A stretch of 64,000 nucleotides of DNA, from positions 186,001 to 250,000 of the forward strand of contig PCBI01000015.1 of NCBI GenBank assembly GCA_002730875.1, written 5' to 3'. The notes beneath the pieces were generated by a model. The model saw nothing but the letters and a program-made list of their open reading frames with translations. It made no database searches and was not told the origin of the DNA. Position numbers and translations under genes: made by a program. The DNA comes from Spirochaetaceae bacterium (lineage in GTDB: Bacteria > Spirochaetota > Leptospiria > Leptospirales > Leptonemataceae). This document shows, piece after piece, positions 63,720 through 64,000 of the stretch (the first letter of the stretch is position 1; every line of letters begins with the position of its first letter).

Positions 63720-64000
63720 GGCGTGCCCATCTCCGTGGGTTTTTCCGCCGAGCGCATGGTTTCCACTCGGTACATCCTGAACGAAGTCGGGCCCAGGGGA
63801 ATCTTGATATCGATTACAATACGAAATACGTTTACGTCGCCGCCAGTCTTGGACGTTTCGGTGGAACCCATTTTTTCTATAGACGCTTCCTGGTTTTGGA
63901 CGCCGGCGGGTAGTTTATCGTCGATGGGGATGCCCTGCACCTCGCCGGATGAGATGGTATCCTGAAGATTGATCTTGTCCTGGCTTACCTTGACCGTGAC
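63716..64000 (-). CDS. GspI-like minor pseudopilin, C-terminal part only
   Basis: The frame is open through the right edge of the window; 94 codons of the C-terminus remain. Residues such as GDVNVFRIVIDIKIPLGPTSFRMYRVETMRS fit the beta-sheet end of a minor pseudopilin, and the position just before gspJ (stop overlapping the gspJ GTG) fits gspI. The prepilin N-terminus is outside the window, so the call rests on place and style. Confidence 0.55.
   Translation of the reverse strand, partial: VTVKVSQDKINLQDTISSGEVQGIPIDDKLPAGVQNQEASIEKMGSTETSKTGGDVNVFRIVIDIKIPLGPTSFRMYRVETMRSAEKPTEMGTP

Overview
The window reads as about 64 kb of chromosome from a motile, double-membrane spirochaete of the order Leptospirales. 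I infer this from the gene content. There is a flagellar hook block (fliK-flgD-flgE), a type II secretion operon that includes gspN and runs into smpB, a DUF1574 protein paired with an MBOAT acyltransferase, several lipoproteins with relaxed lipoboxes, and a secreted helical protein that resembles leptospiral flagellar-coiling proteins. Base composition looks moderate, in the fifties of percent GC by eye. That would suit Leptonema, Turneriella or an uncultured relative better than Leptospira itself, but this is inference and not a placement. I see no rRNA, tRNA, CRISPR array, insertion sequence or prophage.

Layout. 1-3740: the right end of an acyl-metabolism cassette (crotonyl-CoA carboxylase/reductase-like, KAS III-like synthase, acyl-CoA ligase). 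3949-8192, minus strand: DUF1574 and MBOAT O-acylation pair, purC, and an Fe-S/zinc cluster protein. 8555-13178: fliK, flgD and flgE, ended by a clear intrinsic terminator. 13388-18165: gspK-gspL-gspM-gspN-smpB, overlapping genes. 18289-21720: der, an orphan gene and mtnA. 21836-25453: CCA-adding enzyme, then sucC and sucD. 25805-28078: an FAD oxidoreductase behind a palindrome, and a secreted hypothetical protein. 28079-28367: a convergent gap with a parS-like ParB site. 28368-41520, nearly all minus strand: ECF sigma factor, DUF1304 membrane protein, a very small Cys-rich protein on the plus strand, a Calx-beta/propeller lipoprotein, a lipoprotein, a STAS protein, YceI, a response regulator, a membrane histidine kinase, and a 1488-residue CheB-CheR-PAS-kinase-receiver protein. 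42179-46318: lepA, a 19-bp tandem repeat, a DUF4386 membrane protein and a secreted hypothetical. 46332-50639: a NamZ/DUF1343 protein, a UvrD/Rep helicase and two small membrane proteins. 50862-62889: a secreted hypothetical, the alpha-2-macroglobulin/PBP1C pair, lysA and the FcpA-like protein. 62952-64000, minus strand: gspJ and the end of a gspI-like gene, so the type II secretion genes occur in two separate blocks.

How the genes fit together. Most of the window is housekeeping (purine, lysine, methionine salvage, TCA cycle, translation and ribosome factors) mixed with envelope, secretion, motility and signalling functions. The points most worth a second look are: a hook protein with serine where spirochaetes are known to use a cross-linking cysteine; a FlgD with a disordered tail of about 240 residues; a Der GTPase with an acidic linker of about 150 residues; a parS-like site; a KAS III gene that has no standard start codon and lies in the same frame as the gene before it; three palindromes upstream of or between genes; and the small Cys-rich gene. 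I did not find a clearly new multi-gene system. The least understood units are the left-edge acyl cassette and the sigma-factor/DUF1304 pair.
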